Shown: piece after piece, positions 63,988 through 64,000 of the stretch
Layout: each line of letters opens with the position of its first letter
How positions within the stretch are numbered: position 1 is the first letter of the stretch
Source: Halarcobacter anaerophilus
GTDB taxonomy: Bacteria > Campylobacterota > Campylobacteria > Campylobacterales > Arcobacteraceae
Length of the DNA stretch: 64,000 bases
Direction: 5' to 3'
Assembly (NCBI RefSeq): GCF_006459125.1
Contig: NZ_CP041070.1
Location: forward strand, 1,488,001 to 1,552,000
Notes under the pieces: model-generated
What the model was told of the DNA's origin: nothing
Database searches by the model: none
Seen by the model: the letters and a program-made list of their open reading frames with translations, nothing else
Position numbers and translations under genes: made by a program

Positions 63988-64000
63988 TGACAAATATAAA
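63987..64000 (+). CDS. Start of a gene cut by the window end
   Basis: ATG ACA AAT ATA follows the previous stop by overlap. Only four codons are visible. By position in the lysis cassette, an endolysin would be expected, but nothing in the sequence shows it. Confidence 0.3.

Overview
The window joins an ordinary AT-rich chromosome segment (about 1-19,050) to the left part of a large prophage (about 19,050 to beyond 64,000). The chromosomal genes fit Campylobacterota, most probably an Arcobacter-like organism: low GC, a Wolinella-type FccABC flavocytochrome system, dense coupled gene packing and an anaerobic ribonucleotide reductase. This assignment rests on gene content and base composition only; no search was run.

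Chromosome: heme and arginine synthesis (hemN, argF); an anaerobic ribonucleotide reductase whose glycyl-radical tail is a separate small overlapping ORF (nrdD, radical-tail ORF, nrdG); a periplasmic fumarate-reductase-like operon (fccA-fccB-fccC) beside two OmpR-type regulators and a PAS histidine kinase; hemB; a coupled ribA-rsmG run; a cytochrome bd-like membrane pair whose first subunit carries a c-type heme; glyS; a small lipoprotein; and tRNA-Thr. A 3' piece of a tRNA with a CAT anticodon at 19,052-19,097 marks the left attachment site.

Prophage: a tailed phage with a P22-type portal, so probably podovirus-like. 19.4-29.2 kb holds a diversified surface-protein gene and early genes (DHH phosphoesterase, dUTPase, cytosine methyltransferase, primase, small unknowns). 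29.4-38 kb holds an injection-type protein, a 1725-residue polyvalent protein with a nuclease-like domain, and the portal. 38-43.6 kb, mostly on the minus strand, holds ParA/ParB, small HTH proteins, exported small proteins and a CI-like repressor. 43.8-46.9 kb holds Cro-like, replication initiator, helicase and SSB genes. 47-57.5 kb holds terminase, scaffold, major capsid and head-tail genes, with an unexpected acyl carrier protein, ketosynthase and GNAT trio among the virion genes. 57.5-62 kb holds tail-fibre genes and a diversity-generating retroelement (DGR). 62.4-64 kb is the lysis cassette.

Four signals stand out. (1) A complete DGR (variable target, Avd, template repeat, reverse transcriptase) also serves a second target 40 kb away at the other end of the prophage; nearly all VR/TR mismatches lie at template adenines. 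(2) The ACP-ketosynthase-GNAT trio is translationally coupled to a virion-type gene, suggesting phage-encoded acyl chemistry. (3) The near-palindrome TTTCGYYRRCGAAA occurs eight times across the prophage and was not seen in the 19 kb of chromosome; it is a candidate set of dispersed ParB sites. (4) An 18-bp element, AAATACCCACCTAGTTTC, precedes three late gene blocks and looks like a phage-specific promoter or processing signal.
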